Counted from the stretch's first letter, positions 52,447 through 60,703 are shown. The stretch is 64,000 nucleotides of DNA from Microtetraspora sp. NBRC 13810 (GCF_030268685.1 NZ_BSRQ01000021.1:111198-175197); one strand, 5' to 3'. The notes: generated from the sequence alone by a model not told the origin. Program-made: numbers and translations.

Positions 52447-52666
52447 CGCATGCTGCGCCCCCGACGCCCCCGCCGCCACCACCTCCTCGGACACCGAGAC
52501 CGCAGCGGTCCTGCAACTGGTCGGCGCGCCGCAAGCCCCGGCCAACAGGACCCTCCTGCCGATCGCGACCGGCGCCGGCGCGGGCGATCGCGACAAGATC
52601 AGAGGCGGCAGCACCAGGGACTGCACTGACGGCTGCTGCTCGCCCGCCGCTAAGGAGTCTCGATGA
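52439..52666 (+). CDS. Cys-rich 75-aa peptide
   Basis: Starts MSDACCAPDAP and ends CTDGCCSPAAKES: two CC clusters framing a neutral middle (VLQLVGAPQAPANRTLLPIA). ATG 52439 after AGGAGG. The ends resemble the Cys-rich N-terminus of cation diffusion transporters that often follow cmtR, so it may be an independent metal-binding peptide or the stump of such a transporter. Next gene overlaps by ATGA. Confidence 0.6.
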   Translation: MSDACCAPDAPAATTSSDTETAAVLQLVGAPQAPANRTLLPIATGAGAGDRDKIRGGSTRDCTDGCCSPAAKESR

Positions 52667-53016
52667 TCGGTCGCCCGATGCCCGCCCCCGTACGCACCGC
52701 CTACCGCTTCGAAATGCGCGCCGCCCGCGCTGCCACCGACGATATGGCGCGCTGGCGGCACCTGGAAAGGGCGCATATCCTCTCCCAGCCGTGGCCCTGG
52801 CCGCACACCGCCAACCACGTCGCCATGTTCGCCCTTGCCGTACGCCAGCGCGACCGGCGTGAGGCGATCGGCCAGGTCGTTCGGATCATCGTCGCCGCGC
52901 CCGGCTCCGCGCTCGGCCGCTACCCCGAAGGCAACACCGGCCGTGTCCACGCCGGCCTGACCAAGCCCATGCCACTACCCGATGACCTTGCCGTACTGCT
53001 GCAGGCCACCAGCTGA
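52663..53016 (+). CDS. DUF3703 family protein
   Basis: 117 aa. WRHLERAHILSQPWPWPHTA, RQRDRREAIGQVVRIIVAAP and SALGRYPEGNTGR are the DUF3703 signature. Small soluble protein of unknown role, repeatedly found beside ArsR regulators and cation exporters. ATG 52663 overlaps the upstream stop, so cmtR, the Cys-rich peptide and this gene form one operon under the 21-bp operator. Confidence 0.85.
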   Translation: MIGRPMPAPVRTAYRFEMRAARAATDDMARWRHLERAHILSQPWPWPHTANHVAMFALAVRQRDRREAIGQVVRIIVAAPGSALGRYPEGNTGRVHAGLTKPMPLPDDLAVLLQATS

Positions 53017-53102
53017 CGGTACAGCGTGTAATAAGCCCTGCTCCTTCCGCCTGAGGTGCCCCTGATCTTCCGGACACGGTGCCAAGTAAAGTGCTGAGTG
53101 TT

Positions 53103-53605
53103 GCGATGGAGGGGAACTCCTCGGCGAAGCTCGCGCTGCCGAGCCGTACCGGGGACAGTCCGGCCTCCTGGATCAGGGCTGGTGCCACCTGCAAGGACCG
53201 CCCGTAGTGGGCCTGGAGCCCGTCCACGGTCGCGGGGACGGCGGGCAGACGCTGGGCCAGGTGATCGTCTTGGCTTACCAGCCAGTCGGCAAGGATGACG
53301 ATCCCGCACACCAGGGCCGCGGCTTCACCGCTGATGGCGTCGAGAGGGCGTGACGGGTCCACAATGGCGGCGACGGTGTCGAAGAGGACTTTCCGCTGCT
53401 GTTCCCATTTCCCCTCCCCCAGTTCCGGCACTATCGCTGTCGCAGCATCACGACACTCCCGATGATCCCGCGCGTAGAAGCGGCCATGATGGCCGCCGAG
53501 TAATTGAGCTGCCAGAAAGGCGACGCCGTTCACACTGCGGGCGTTGTAGCCCAGCCGGGCCAGCGACTGGCCGAGCCACTGACATGCCCCGCGTTTTCTG
53601 GACAC
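53103..53605 (-). pseudogene. cas3: cas3 fragment, HD-nuclease domain middle part
   Basis: Reads GQSLARLGYNARSVNGVAFL, AAQLLGGHHGRFY, SGEAAALVCGIVILADWLVS, AGLSPVRLGSASFAEEFPSI and then enters the IS end. GGHHGRF and ILADWLVSQD are HD-domain motifs of type I-E Cas3. It continues the N-terminal fragment at 54222-54500, from which the IS3 remnant separates it. The helicase part is absent from the window. Confidence 0.7.
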
Positions 53606-53611
53606 CGGAGT

Positions 53612-53825
53612 AAATGCCTCATTCCATGCCGGTTCAACGTGACAGCAAATTCGCGAGACGTATATTGACTGCCCCGGTCCGAGTGAAATATCGCTCCACT
53701 AGGAATATCAATCCGCATGACAGCCATGTCGAGGGCGGCGCAAACCAAACCGGCCGGATAGCGCACGTCCAAAGAAAATTAGCCTTCTCCGCGTGGATCA
53801 GCGAGTATTTCTCGCCGGCTACTGC
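53612..53825 (-). pseudogene. IS3 transposase OrfB remnant
   Basis: Start piece AGEKYSLIHAEKANFLW in one frame, then CAALDMAVMRIDIPSGAIFH and SDRGSQYTSREFAVTLNRHG in another. FHSDRGSQYTS holds the second Asp of the DDE triad. The middle (first Asp) and the end (Glu) are deleted, so no transposase activity. Confidence 0.75.
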
Positions 53826-54103
53826 TCCCTCGCAAAGAAGGCTGCGCATTTTTTCAAGAAGGCGTTCTCCTGCTCAAGTTCGACGATGCGGCGCTCCATC
53901 TCGCGTATTCGCGCCCGCTCCGCAGCATCTCGAGCCTGCTCGGTGTTACCCGACCGGCGGCGCTTCTCCTTGGTGACCCAGTTGCGGACGGTCTCCCGGG
54001 AGACTCCAAAGTCCTTCGCCGCCTGACCAATCGTCAACTGCTCGTCCAAGACGGCCTTAACGACCTCGCTCTTGAACTCCTCTGAATAATTCTTGCCCGC
54101 CAC
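53819..54103 (-). CDS. IS3-family transposase OrfA
   Basis: 94 aa from GTG 54103 (AAGGAAGG upstream). HTH (EEFKSEVVKAVLDEQLTIGQ, AAKDFGVSRETVRNWVTKEK) and a leucine-zipper-like coiled coil (IREMERRIVELEQENAFLKK). Intact, but its OrfB partner is destroyed; the OrfA/B overlap for programmed frameshift is kept near 53820. Confidence 0.85.
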   Translation of the reverse strand: MAGKNYSEEFKSEVVKAVLDEQLTIGQAAKDFGVSRETVRNWVTKEKRRRSGNTEQARDAAERARIREMERRIVELEQENAFLKKCAAFFAREQ

Positions 54104-54221
54104 GGACCCTTCCTTCCAGAACACTCAGCACTTTACTTGGCACCGTGTCCGGAAGATCAGGGGCACCTCATCACACATGCGCAGCATAATCGTGCCGGCG
54201 CTTCTCGCCAGCCACGCCTGG

Positions 54222-54500
54222 CTATCCGTTGAGCAGTTTCCAGGCGTCTGGGTCCATCACCTGGAAACAGGCCATGCACTTGCCGATGTCATGCAGCCCG
54301 GCCCAGAAGGTGATCGCGCGCCGGGCTTCGTCATCGGCCATCCCCATAGAGGTGGCGATGACGTGCTTGACCCCAGGTGAGAGATACTGATCCCATAGGG
54401 TAGCGGCCATGGCCGCCGTGTCGAGCAGGTGGCAGATCAGAGGGTACGGACTGACCAACCCCCGGGACTTTCCCCACAGGAGAAATCCAGATCGTCTGGC
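54222..54500 (-). pseudogene. cas3: cas3 fragment, N-terminal HD region
   Basis: LWGKSRGLVSPYPLICHLLD, TAAMAATLWDQYLSPGV, AITFWAGLHDIGKCMACFQV. HLLDTAA and LHDIGK are the H and HD motifs of Cas3'' in actinobacterial type I-E systems. Runs to a stop at 54222 and is followed (54171) by the IS. The start codon is unclear and the frame breaks near 54490. Confidence 0.7.
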
Positions 54501-54837
54501 GTCGCCGACTCCCCCACGCTGCTCCTATCCCTTCTCGCACAATGTCTACGGACCGCCCTGTACGGTCCGCGTCCGGGAGTCTACGACGGCCGGCGACCTT
54601 CGCGTGCGCCGCCGCGTGGCCGGCGGCGTACGCCACCACAGGGCGGGACCTGGCCGGCTTCGCGGCCGCCGGTCGGCTACGTCGCGGACTTCGCGCCGTC
54701 TTGACGCACCACGTGATCTTCGCCTGGAACCGGACCGGGCTGCCGCATGCGACGCAAGCCAGCTTGGCGGCTGCCGCCAGTGGTGTGGTGTCCGGCTGTG
54801 ATCCCACCAGGCACCACCCCGAGAATGGAGGATCCGC
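54501..54837. other. Region without a supported gene
   Basis: 337 bp of GC-rich sequence. May hold the damaged start of cas3 (minus) and the promoter for the fragment at 54838. Nothing recognisable. Confidence 0.4.
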
Positions 54838-55155
54838 ATGCTTCTGACGCCTTCGTGGTTCCCGCTGGTTCAGCGGGCCCGTCCGCCAGGGGCTCCGCTG
54901 GAGGCCCGGGTCAGGGAACTGGTAGAACTCGCCGCGCACCCAGGCGCAGGGGAACAAGGACTCGTACAGGCGGCTGAGGTGTGCAACAAGGCCGCGCTGA
55001 TCGCGTCCGACTGCGGCATGCCCGGCCTGGCGCGGGAGCTGTGCTGGAGGCAGTACGACGTGCTGGATCGGGCACAGCCGCTTCCGGCCTCGGCTGCGCA
55101 GCTCTTCTTACAGCCGGTGCTGAACATCCCCCGACAACTGATCCGTCAAGGGGGA
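54838..55155 (+). pseudogene. N-terminal fragment of a conserved actinobacterial protein
   Basis: ATG 54838, then FPLVQRARPPGAPLEARVRE, QAAEVCNKAALIASDCGMPG, LARELCWRQYDVLDRAQPLP, AQLFLQPVLNIPRQLIRQG. CNKAALIASDCGMPxLAxxLCWRQ is the start of a large hypothetical protein seen widely in actinobacteria; here it ends after about 105 codons and continues as noncoding sequence. Function of the family unknown. Confidence 0.55.
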
Positions 55156-55188
55156 CGAGAACGGTCGAGGCGGCGCCGCTTAAAGGGG

Positions 55189-55491
55189 TCAGGAGCGCAA
55201 CCAGCGTCCATCTTGGTACTCGGCGGGGATGTCGTCGTTCCACGGGTCGACCCCGAGCGCCTCCAGCGCATCGAACCATCGGTCCCGCTGAGATTCGGGT
55301 AGCCGTGTCCCGCACCAGGGGCAGAAAGAGATCGTGATGGAAGACGACCCGCCATCATGGACGATCAAGCCGTACTCGACGAACCGCTCGGCGAAGTGGA
55401 TCAGCGCGTCCGGACAGTCGAACGGGTCTGTATGGTGATCGCACTCCCAATCCAACTGACCGGCCATCGACTCGCAGCAGTCCTCGATCAA
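55189..55491 (-). CDS. DUF6980 family protein
   Basis: 100 aa. DCCESMAGQLDWECDHHTDP, FDCPDALIHFAERFVEYGLI and FCPWCGTRLPESQRDRWFDA, a compact Cys-rich (zinc-ribbon-like CPWC) protein of the DUF6980 family. TTG 55491 with AGAGAGG upstream is the only usable start. Stands alone among relics; intact. Confidence 0.75.
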   Translation of the reverse strand: MIEDCCESMAGQLDWECDHHTDPFDCPDALIHFAERFVEYGLIVHDGGSSSITISFCPWCGTRLPESQRDRWFDALEALGVDPWNDDIPAEYQDGRWLRS

Positions 55492-55584
55492 GTCAGCCTC
55501 TCTCTCATGGCATGGAAATCTCGAAGAGGGCCGGAGACGAGCGAGGCCCAGGTCATCCTTCCGCCCCTGGGTCTCGACACGTGA

Positions 55585-55606
55585 AGCGGGTGACGGGAAT
55601 CGAACC
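55585..55606 (-). other. tRNA-Gly 3' end fragment, possible att site
   Basis: On the minus strand 22 bases from GGTTCGATTCCCGT to CACCCGCT equal the T-arm and acceptor end of actinobacterial tRNA-Gly; the rest of the tRNA is missing. Such 3' halves are left by integrative elements at tRNA genes. The rest of 55507-55846 shows no gene. Confidence 0.5.
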
Positions 55607-55846
55607 GGCCCTGCCGGCTCCAGTCGGATGGGTGGTGGTCATTCGGCGGTCGACGGTCAACGGCACGGGCGTCGCAGGTCTGGTCTCGCCCTGCTCGTGG
55701 CCCGGCAGGTCAAGTCGCCTCCTCGTGTCGCCCCGCCTGAGCCCGCCCCGGAGGGGGTGCTGGCCGGTGCCGTCGGACCGGGCATAACCTGGGGTGACAG
55801 GCTCTGACGATGACCCACCGGCCCCTGCGACCGCACGAGGCATGTG

Positions 55847-58231
55847 ATGACAGCAACAACCGCTTTCAAGGAGAGCCGTACCCACGGACTGCCGGCCGAG
55901 ACGACCAGCTTCGTGGGACGGCGGCACGAGATCGCCAATGTCAAGCGGCTGCTGTCGCATGCACGACTGATGACACTGACCGGTGTGGGCGGGGTGGGCA
56001 AGTCCCGACTGGCCACGCGGGTGGCCACCGAAATGCGGCGGTCTTTCCCGGACGGCGTCTGGCTGGTTGAACTCGCCGCCCTCCCCGACCCGGAGCTGAT
56101 CCCGGAGAACGTCGCCGAGGCCCTGTTGATTCGGCACCACTCCGGCCGGCCGACCGTGGACGTGCTCATCGACCACCTGCGGGACAAGCAGATGTTGATG
56201 ATCTTGGACAACTGTGAGCACGTGCTGCCGACGTGCGCCATAGTCGCTGAGACGTTGCTCCGGTCGTGTCCGAAACTGCGGATCTTGGCTACCAGCCGGC
56301 AGGCGTTGGGCGTCGGCGGCGAACAGCTCATGCACGTGCCGACGCTGTCGCTGCCCGAGTCCGATGACGTATCGTCTCCGGACGGGTTGCTCGTTCAGTC
56401 CGATGCGGTGCGACTGTTCGTGGAAAGGGCCGGGGCCATGCTCCCGGACTTCACCGTCACCCTGGACAACCAGGGCGCGCTGATAGGAATCTGTCGCCGG
56501 CTGGATGGGATCCCGCTGGCGATCGAACTCGCGGCCGTGCGCTTGCGGGCATTGTCGGTCCAGCAACTGCTCGACCGGCTGGAAAACCGCTCCCAACTGC
56601 TCACCGTCGGACCATGGACGCGCCTGCCCCACCATCGGACGCTACGAGCTCTGATCGACTGGAGCTACAACCTGTGTACCGAACAGGAAAAACAGCTGTG
56701 GGCGCGAGCCTCGGTGTTCTCCGGCGGCCTGGACCTTGAGGCGGCGGAGGAGATCTGTGCCGGAGACGGAATCGCCCGCGAGGAGGTCATCGACCTGATC
56801 GCGGCCCTGGTCGACAAGTCCATCCTGACCCGGGAGGAACAGCCGTCGCGGGTGCGTTACCGGCTCCTGGAAACGGTCCGCGAATACGGCTTAGAACGAC
56901 TCGTCGCATCCGGGGAAGAGTCGACGCTACGCCAAAGACATCGGAACTACTACCGGAAACTGGCGGCCGGGGCGAGCACACAGCTTTTCGGGCCGTCGCA
57001 GAAGACGCTGACCGCCCGGCTCCACCTGGAACACACCAACCTGCGCGCCGCACTCGAAAACCACTTCAGCGAACCGGCGGACATCAGGCGCGGCTTGGCC
57101 ATGGCGTCAGACCTCATCACCCACTGGCTCAGTGGTTACCATCTCGTCGAGGGGCGCTGCTGGCTGAACCGAGGGCTGGCCGCCTACACCGAACCCGACG
57201 AAGTCCGGGCCCGCGCGCTGTGGTCGAACAGTTGGCTGGCCATATATCAAGGCGACATCGCATCCGCCGAGAGAATGCTGGAGGAGAGCCGCACCATCGG
57301 GGAGACGCTGTCGCTGACGCCGGACCTCGCCTACGTCGCACTGTGCTCCGGCATGGCCGCCATGCATCAAGAGGACGTACAATCCGCCGTCACTCTGTAC
57401 GAGGACGCGGTGACCCGTCAACGCGCCGCCGAGAATCCGATGGGCCTCGCGCAGGCGCTCCTCCGGCTCTCGCTGAGCTATTCCTGCCTGGGTGATATTC
57501 CGCGAGCCGTGTCTTCCGCCGAAGAATGCCTGCGAGTGTGTGACGCCCACAGGGAGATATGGCACAAGGCATACGCGATGACGGCGTTGGGCATCGCGGT
57601 CTGGCATCAGGGCGACACCCGGCGCGCCGACGAACTGGTGAAGAGCGCCCTTGAGATCATGCACCTGATCGATGATCCGCTGGGGGCCGGGCTCACCTTG
57701 GAGGCGCTGACCTCGGTCACCGCCGCAGAGGGCCAGAATGAGAGGGCGGCCCAACTACTGGGAGTTCTCCACACCGTATGGCGTACCATCGGCGTGCCAC
57801 CGCTGGCCGCGTACGGAAACCTTGCCCGCGATCACGAGGCATGCGAGTCACGAATTCGCCGTGACCTCAGCCGGACCTGCTTTGACGCGGCGGTCAGGCG
57901 AGGTGCCATGCTGTCCTACGATGAGGCGATCACGTATGCCCTTGACCGGCGCACCCCTGCGAGCAAGCCGGCCAAGGAGTCCGGGCAGGCAGATCAGCTG
58001 ACCGCCAGGGAGATCGAGGTCGCCCGGCTGGTCGCCAAGGGAAAGAGCAACAAAGAGATCGCGGCATCGCTGGTGATCTCCCAGCGCACGGCAGAAGGGC
58101 ACGTCGAGAGAATCCTCAGCAAGCTTGGATTCACCTCTCGCGTCCAGGTCGCGACCTGGGTCAGCATGCTAAAACAGGACCGCGACGAGCCCTCGTCCAG
58201 CAGCCCCCCGAACACCCCGGAGGTTCCGTAG
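55847..58231 (+). CDS. LuxR-family regulator with AAA/NB-ARC ATPase domain, second copy
   Basis: 794 aa from ATG 55847 (GTG 55844 is one codon longer). ETTSFVGRRHEIANVKRLLS, Walker A GVGGVGKS, Walker B LMILDNCEH, ATSRQALGVGGEQLMHVP, TPR-like repeats to residue 680 and LuxR HTH (LTAREIEVARLVAKGKSNKE, AEGHVERILSKLGFTSRVQV). Same plan and many identical blocks as the protein at 24223, so the two are paralogues. Target unknown; the nearest gene downstream is a broken SDR. Confidence 0.88.
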   Translation: MTATTAFKESRTHGLPAETTSFVGRRHEIANVKRLLSHARLMTLTGVGGVGKSRLATRVATEMRRSFPDGVWLVELAALPDPELIPENVAEALLIRHHSGRPTVDVLIDHLRDKQMLMILDNCEHVLPTCAIVAETLLRSCPKLRILATSRQALGVGGEQLMHVPTLSLPESDDVSSPDGLLVQSDAVRLFVERAGAMLPDFTVTLDNQGALIGICRRLDGIPLAIELAAVRLRALSVQQLLDRLENRSQLLTVGPWTRLPHHRTLRALIDWSYNLCTEQEKQLWARASVFSGGLDLEAAEEICAGDGIAREEVIDLIAALVDKSILTREEQPSRVRYRLLETVREYGLERLVASGEESTLRQRHRNYYRKLAAGASTQLFGPSQKTLTARLHLEHTNLRAALENHFSEPADIRRGLAMASDLITHWLSGYHLVEGRCWLNRGLAAYTEPDEVRARALWSNSWLAIYQGDIASAERMLEESRTIGETLSLTPDLAYVALCSGMAAMHQEDVQSAVTLYEDAVTRQRAAENPMGLAQALLRLSLSYSCLGDIPRAVSSAEECLRVCDAHREIWHKAYAMTALGIAVWHQGDTRRADELVKSALEIMHLIDDPLGAGLTLEALTSVTAAEGQNERAAQLLGVLHTVWRTIGVPPLAAYGNLARDHEACESRIRRDLSRTCFDAAVRRGAMLSYDEAITYALDRRTPASKPAKESGQADQLTAREIEVARLVAKGKSNKEIAASLVISQRTAEGHVERILSKLGFTSRVQVATWVSMLKQDRDEPSSSSPPNTPEVP

Positions 58232-58344
58232 CCATGGCTGTGGCTGTGGCTGGATATTCCGGGCGGCAAACGTGGACAAGCTGGAGTTCGGGCTTTCGAT
58301 GGCCAGTCATAGTGAAGAATGATCACTGATGATTAGAGGCGAGC

Positions 58345-58482
58345 TGAAGTACTTTCGAGGACGACGTCCGCCAAACCCTGAAGGCGAGCCTTTTCGGGAT
58401 GGTCAGCGTGACGCAACGCGTACTCCCGATACTCAGGCAACAGGGGCCGGGCACCATCGTCAACATGTCGTCCGTGATGATT
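58345..58482 (+). pseudogene. Inverted internal piece of an SDR gene
   Basis: Plus frame: TFEDDVRQTLKASLFGMVSV, TQRVLPILRQQGPGTIVNMS, SVM. This is the helix and Ser strand (IVNMSS) that should follow the NNAG motif of the minus-strand SDR piece at 58475-58730; here it lies on the opposite strand. Confidence 0.65.
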
Positions 58483-58730
58483 CCGGCGTTGTTCACCAGT
58501 ACGTCGATTCTCCCGAATCGGTTCATCGCGGCGTCCACCAGGGCTGCCACAGCATGGTGGGAAGTCACGTCGGTCGGCACCGACAGCGCTTCTGAGCCCA
58601 GATCGCGAATTTCGTCCTCCACCTGAGCGAGCCGGTCGGCCGAGCGGGCCGCGAGAACCACCCGTGCCCCTTCCTGGGCGAACGCCAGCGCGACGGCTCT
58701 GCCGATTCCTCGTGATCCGCGAGGCCGTCA
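58475..58730 (-). pseudogene. N-terminal piece of an SDR oxidoreductase
   Basis: Minus frames: GSRGIGRAVALAFAQEGARV, VLAARSADRLAQVEDEIRDL, then NRFGRIDVLVNNAGII. Nucleotide-binding half of a classical SDR; the leading TG of TGxxxGIG is altered. The rest of the enzyme (YxxxK) is missing, and the part that should follow sits inverted at 58345-58482. Confidence 0.7.
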
Positions 58731-58767
58731 CGACCTACCACCACGGCGACGGACCGAGCCTCACCTT

Positions 58768-59889
58768 CTACAGCCGGCCCTCGCCGGGATAGATTGTTCC
58801 GCGGATTTGCGCCACGACAGACGGTATATCGCGCTCGAGAGTTTTCCTGCGCTCCTCCATGTCCCGGGCCTGGTCGTGTGCCGTCCTGATTCCGCTCAAG
58901 TCCAGGGGGCGGCGCACTTGCTCATGGGCTCTGTGCGCGTCATCGGCTGTGTTCGCCAGGGGAGGCTCTTTGAAATAGGCGTCCCAGGCATTGTCGATGC
59001 GCTTCCGGGCGGTATCCAGGTGCTCCTTCACTCCGCGCTGGACGAGTCCTTCCAGGTCGTCCAGCGTTCTGAGATGCCCTTTCAGCGTGGCTTGCTCATG
59101 CGGGTGAAGGACCGGATGGTTCTGCAGCCCACGGCTGTGGGTGTACAAGTAGTCGTGACGCTGGCCTGCCGTATAATCTCCGCGCTGATATCTACGGTCG
59201 ACTCTCCGGTCAATGGCGGCTCTGGCCGCCTGCATATTCGACCTCACGGTCGCGAAGGTCTTCTCACCACGCGCCAGTTGTTCCTCTGCCCGGCCGAGAG
59301 AGATCCGGCTCTGTGTCAAATGGCGGGTTATCGCCCTCGCGTTCTGCATGAGACTCGCCGTTTTGGATGTCAGGAGGGTGGCATCCTCCTGAGTGATGAG
59401 CCTCGTCCTCACCGGAGAGGGTTTGCGCAGCGCCCTCAGAAAGCGTCCGACCTTCTGCAGGAGAGAGCTGAGCATGGCCAGGAACCGCTTGCCCATCGCG
59501 ATCAGGCGGGGCAGGAGGTGAGGAGTCGCGGTGGCGGCCACCGCGCCGACGGCGAGGGCGGCGAGATTGTCGCCGATCCACTTGACTATGCCGCCGGCGA
59601 TCCCCAGCCCGCCGGCGGCGTGGGCGAGACGGCCACCGAGATCATGGGTCTGTGGCAGGGCGCCTTCACTGCCCGCCAGGTAGGTGTTCGCCGCGTCCGC
59701 CGCCGCCCCCTGGTTGACCCCGGCCAGGCGATAAGCGTGCGTGCCGTCCTCGTTCAACTGCTGATGAAAACCAGCGGCCGTGGTCAGCGTCCCGACGTGC
59801 TTCTCCAGAGTGTCCAGATTCGGCATCGGGGGAAGCCCCAGCACACCGAAGCCGCTGGCGATCATCGGGTCGTCCATCATGACGCTCAC
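58768..59889 (-). CDS. Hypothetical protein of a WXG100-type cluster
   Basis: 373 aa. N-terminal helical part (LDTLEKHVGTLTTAAGFHQQ), Gly/Ala-rich hydrophobic helix (GLGIAGGIVKWIGDNLAALA, VGAVAATATPHLLP), then a long Arg/Lys-rich coiled region (RTRLITQEDATLLTSKTASL, QARDMEERRKTLERDIPSVV). GTG 59889 overlaps the upstream stop (GTGA). The plan resembles ESX-linked substrates or helpers encoded after WXG100-like proteins; no toxin domain recognised. Confidence 0.6.
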   Translation of the reverse strand: MSVMMDDPMIASGFGVLGLPPMPNLDTLEKHVGTLTTAAGFHQQLNEDGTHAYRLAGVNQGAAADAANTYLAGSEGALPQTHDLGGRLAHAAGGLGIAGGIVKWIGDNLAALAVGAVAATATPHLLPRLIAMGKRFLAMLSSLLQKVGRFLRALRKPSPVRTRLITQEDATLLTSKTASLMQNARAITRHLTQSRISLGRAEEQLARGEKTFATVRSNMQAARAAIDRRVDRRYQRGDYTAGQRHDYLYTHSRGLQNHPVLHPHEQATLKGHLRTLDDLEGLVQRGVKEHLDTARKRIDNAWDAYFKEPPLANTADDAHRAHEQVRRPLDLSGIRTAHDQARDMEERRKTLERDIPSVVAQIRGTIYPGEGRL

Positions 59890-60200
59890 GCCGGCATCTG
59901 CCCTAAGCGACTGATGTTCTCGATGCCGACCCGCTCGGCCTCGACACTCCCATCCGCCATGACGACCTGCCCCGTACCGGCGTTACTCAGCATCGAGCCC
60001 AACTGCTCGCACCCGGCGATCAGGTCATCCATCAACTCGGAATAGGGGCCGCTGATCTCCTCGTAGGGCAACGGGCGGTCACCGCTCAAGTGCCCGCGCA
60101 TACCCGAAGCGAACTGCGTATAGTCACTCGCCAGCGACTGGAAACCGCGCCCGGAGGCGTACCGGCCGTTCGCATCGATGATCACCTGATCGTCCGCCAT
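59886..60200 (-). CDS. WXG100-like small helical protein
   Basis: 104 aa from ATG 60200. ADDQVIIDANGRYASGRGFQ, SLASDYTQFASGMRGHL, ISGPYSELMDDLIAGCEQLG: helix-turn-helix size and SGF...L pattern of ESX WXG100/PE-like proteins, though no strict WxG is present (GRG/SGM at the turn). Coupled to the genes on both sides; probable type VII-related or surface polymorphic cluster. Confidence 0.55.
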   Translation of the reverse strand: MADDQVIIDANGRYASGRGFQSLASDYTQFASGMRGHLSGDRPLPYEEISGPYSELMDDLIAGCEQLGSMLSNAGTGQVVMADGSVEAERVGIENISRLGQMPA

Positions 60201-60205
60201 CACCA

Positions 60206-60424
60206 CTACCTTTTCTCCAGGCGCCGCGACATCTCGCCCAGCGCCGACGTCACCCGATCGAAGTCCTGGACGGCCTCGGCCGCCAACTCATCCAGCCGCT
60301 GGACCAGTTCCCCGGAGTCGAAACCCTCCTGCGGCGCGGCTTCGTCCCCTTCGGACTCCTCGATCCGCCCGAGCCGGTCCTGCTGCGCCGCCCGCGCCGC
60401 CGACACGATGTTCCCGGCGAGCAC
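60206..60424 (-). CDS. Small acidic coiled-coil protein
   Basis: 72 aa from GTG 60424. AARAAQQDRLGRIEESEGDE and ELVQRLDELAAEAVQDFDRV predict one long amphipathic helix. First gene of the WXG100-like cluster; its stop is 6 bp from the next start. The frame is open further upstream without a start codon. Similar in place to YbaB/EbfC-like genes of such clusters, but homology is not evident. Confidence 0.5.
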   Translation of the reverse strand: MLAGNIVSAARAAQQDRLGRIEESEGDEAAPQEGFDSGELVQRLDELAAEAVQDFDRVTSALGEMSRRLEKR

Positions 60425-60703
60425 CTCATCGAGCGCAGGGCCCGCGGATCCACGCGCAGCGTTTTCAGAAGCCCGTCGGCCCTCCGCCTGACCACCGGCG
60501 GCCTGGGCGGCACCGCAGAACCTCGGCGTGCGCGGGAGGGACGTCAGCCACTCGACACCTCTCGATCCGTAGCACCAACGTAACAGTGGATCATCTGGCC
60601 AGACGATACAGGATCGTCGGCGCGGAGGGCATACCGTGGGCTACTTCGGTACGAATGTGCGCACCGAGGGGGTCGCCAGAGCGAGCGGAGTGCCCTGGAG
60701 CAT

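Larger units (their letters stand above)
53052..54170. mobile_element. Rearranged IS3-type element bounded by a 51-bp inverted repeat
   Basis: 53052-53102 is the exact reverse complement of 54120-54170 (51 bp, starting TGAGGTGCCCCTGATCTTCC). The right copy is the natural 5' end of the IS, reading into orfA. The left copy is the same 5' end inverted, not the normal 3' end. Inside lie orfA, a deleted orfB and a segment of cas3. Looks like the product of recombination or deletion between two IS copies in opposite orientation. Confidence 0.8.

Noticed and set aside
55585..55660. Complete tRNA gene
   Set aside because: Only the 3' 22 bases match tRNA-Gly; no D-arm or anticodon arm can be folded.
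58807..60045. 412-codon plus-strand frame
   Set aside because: Antisense to the WXG100-like cluster, which has coupled starts and stops; the plus frame has no ribosome site or recognisable motif.
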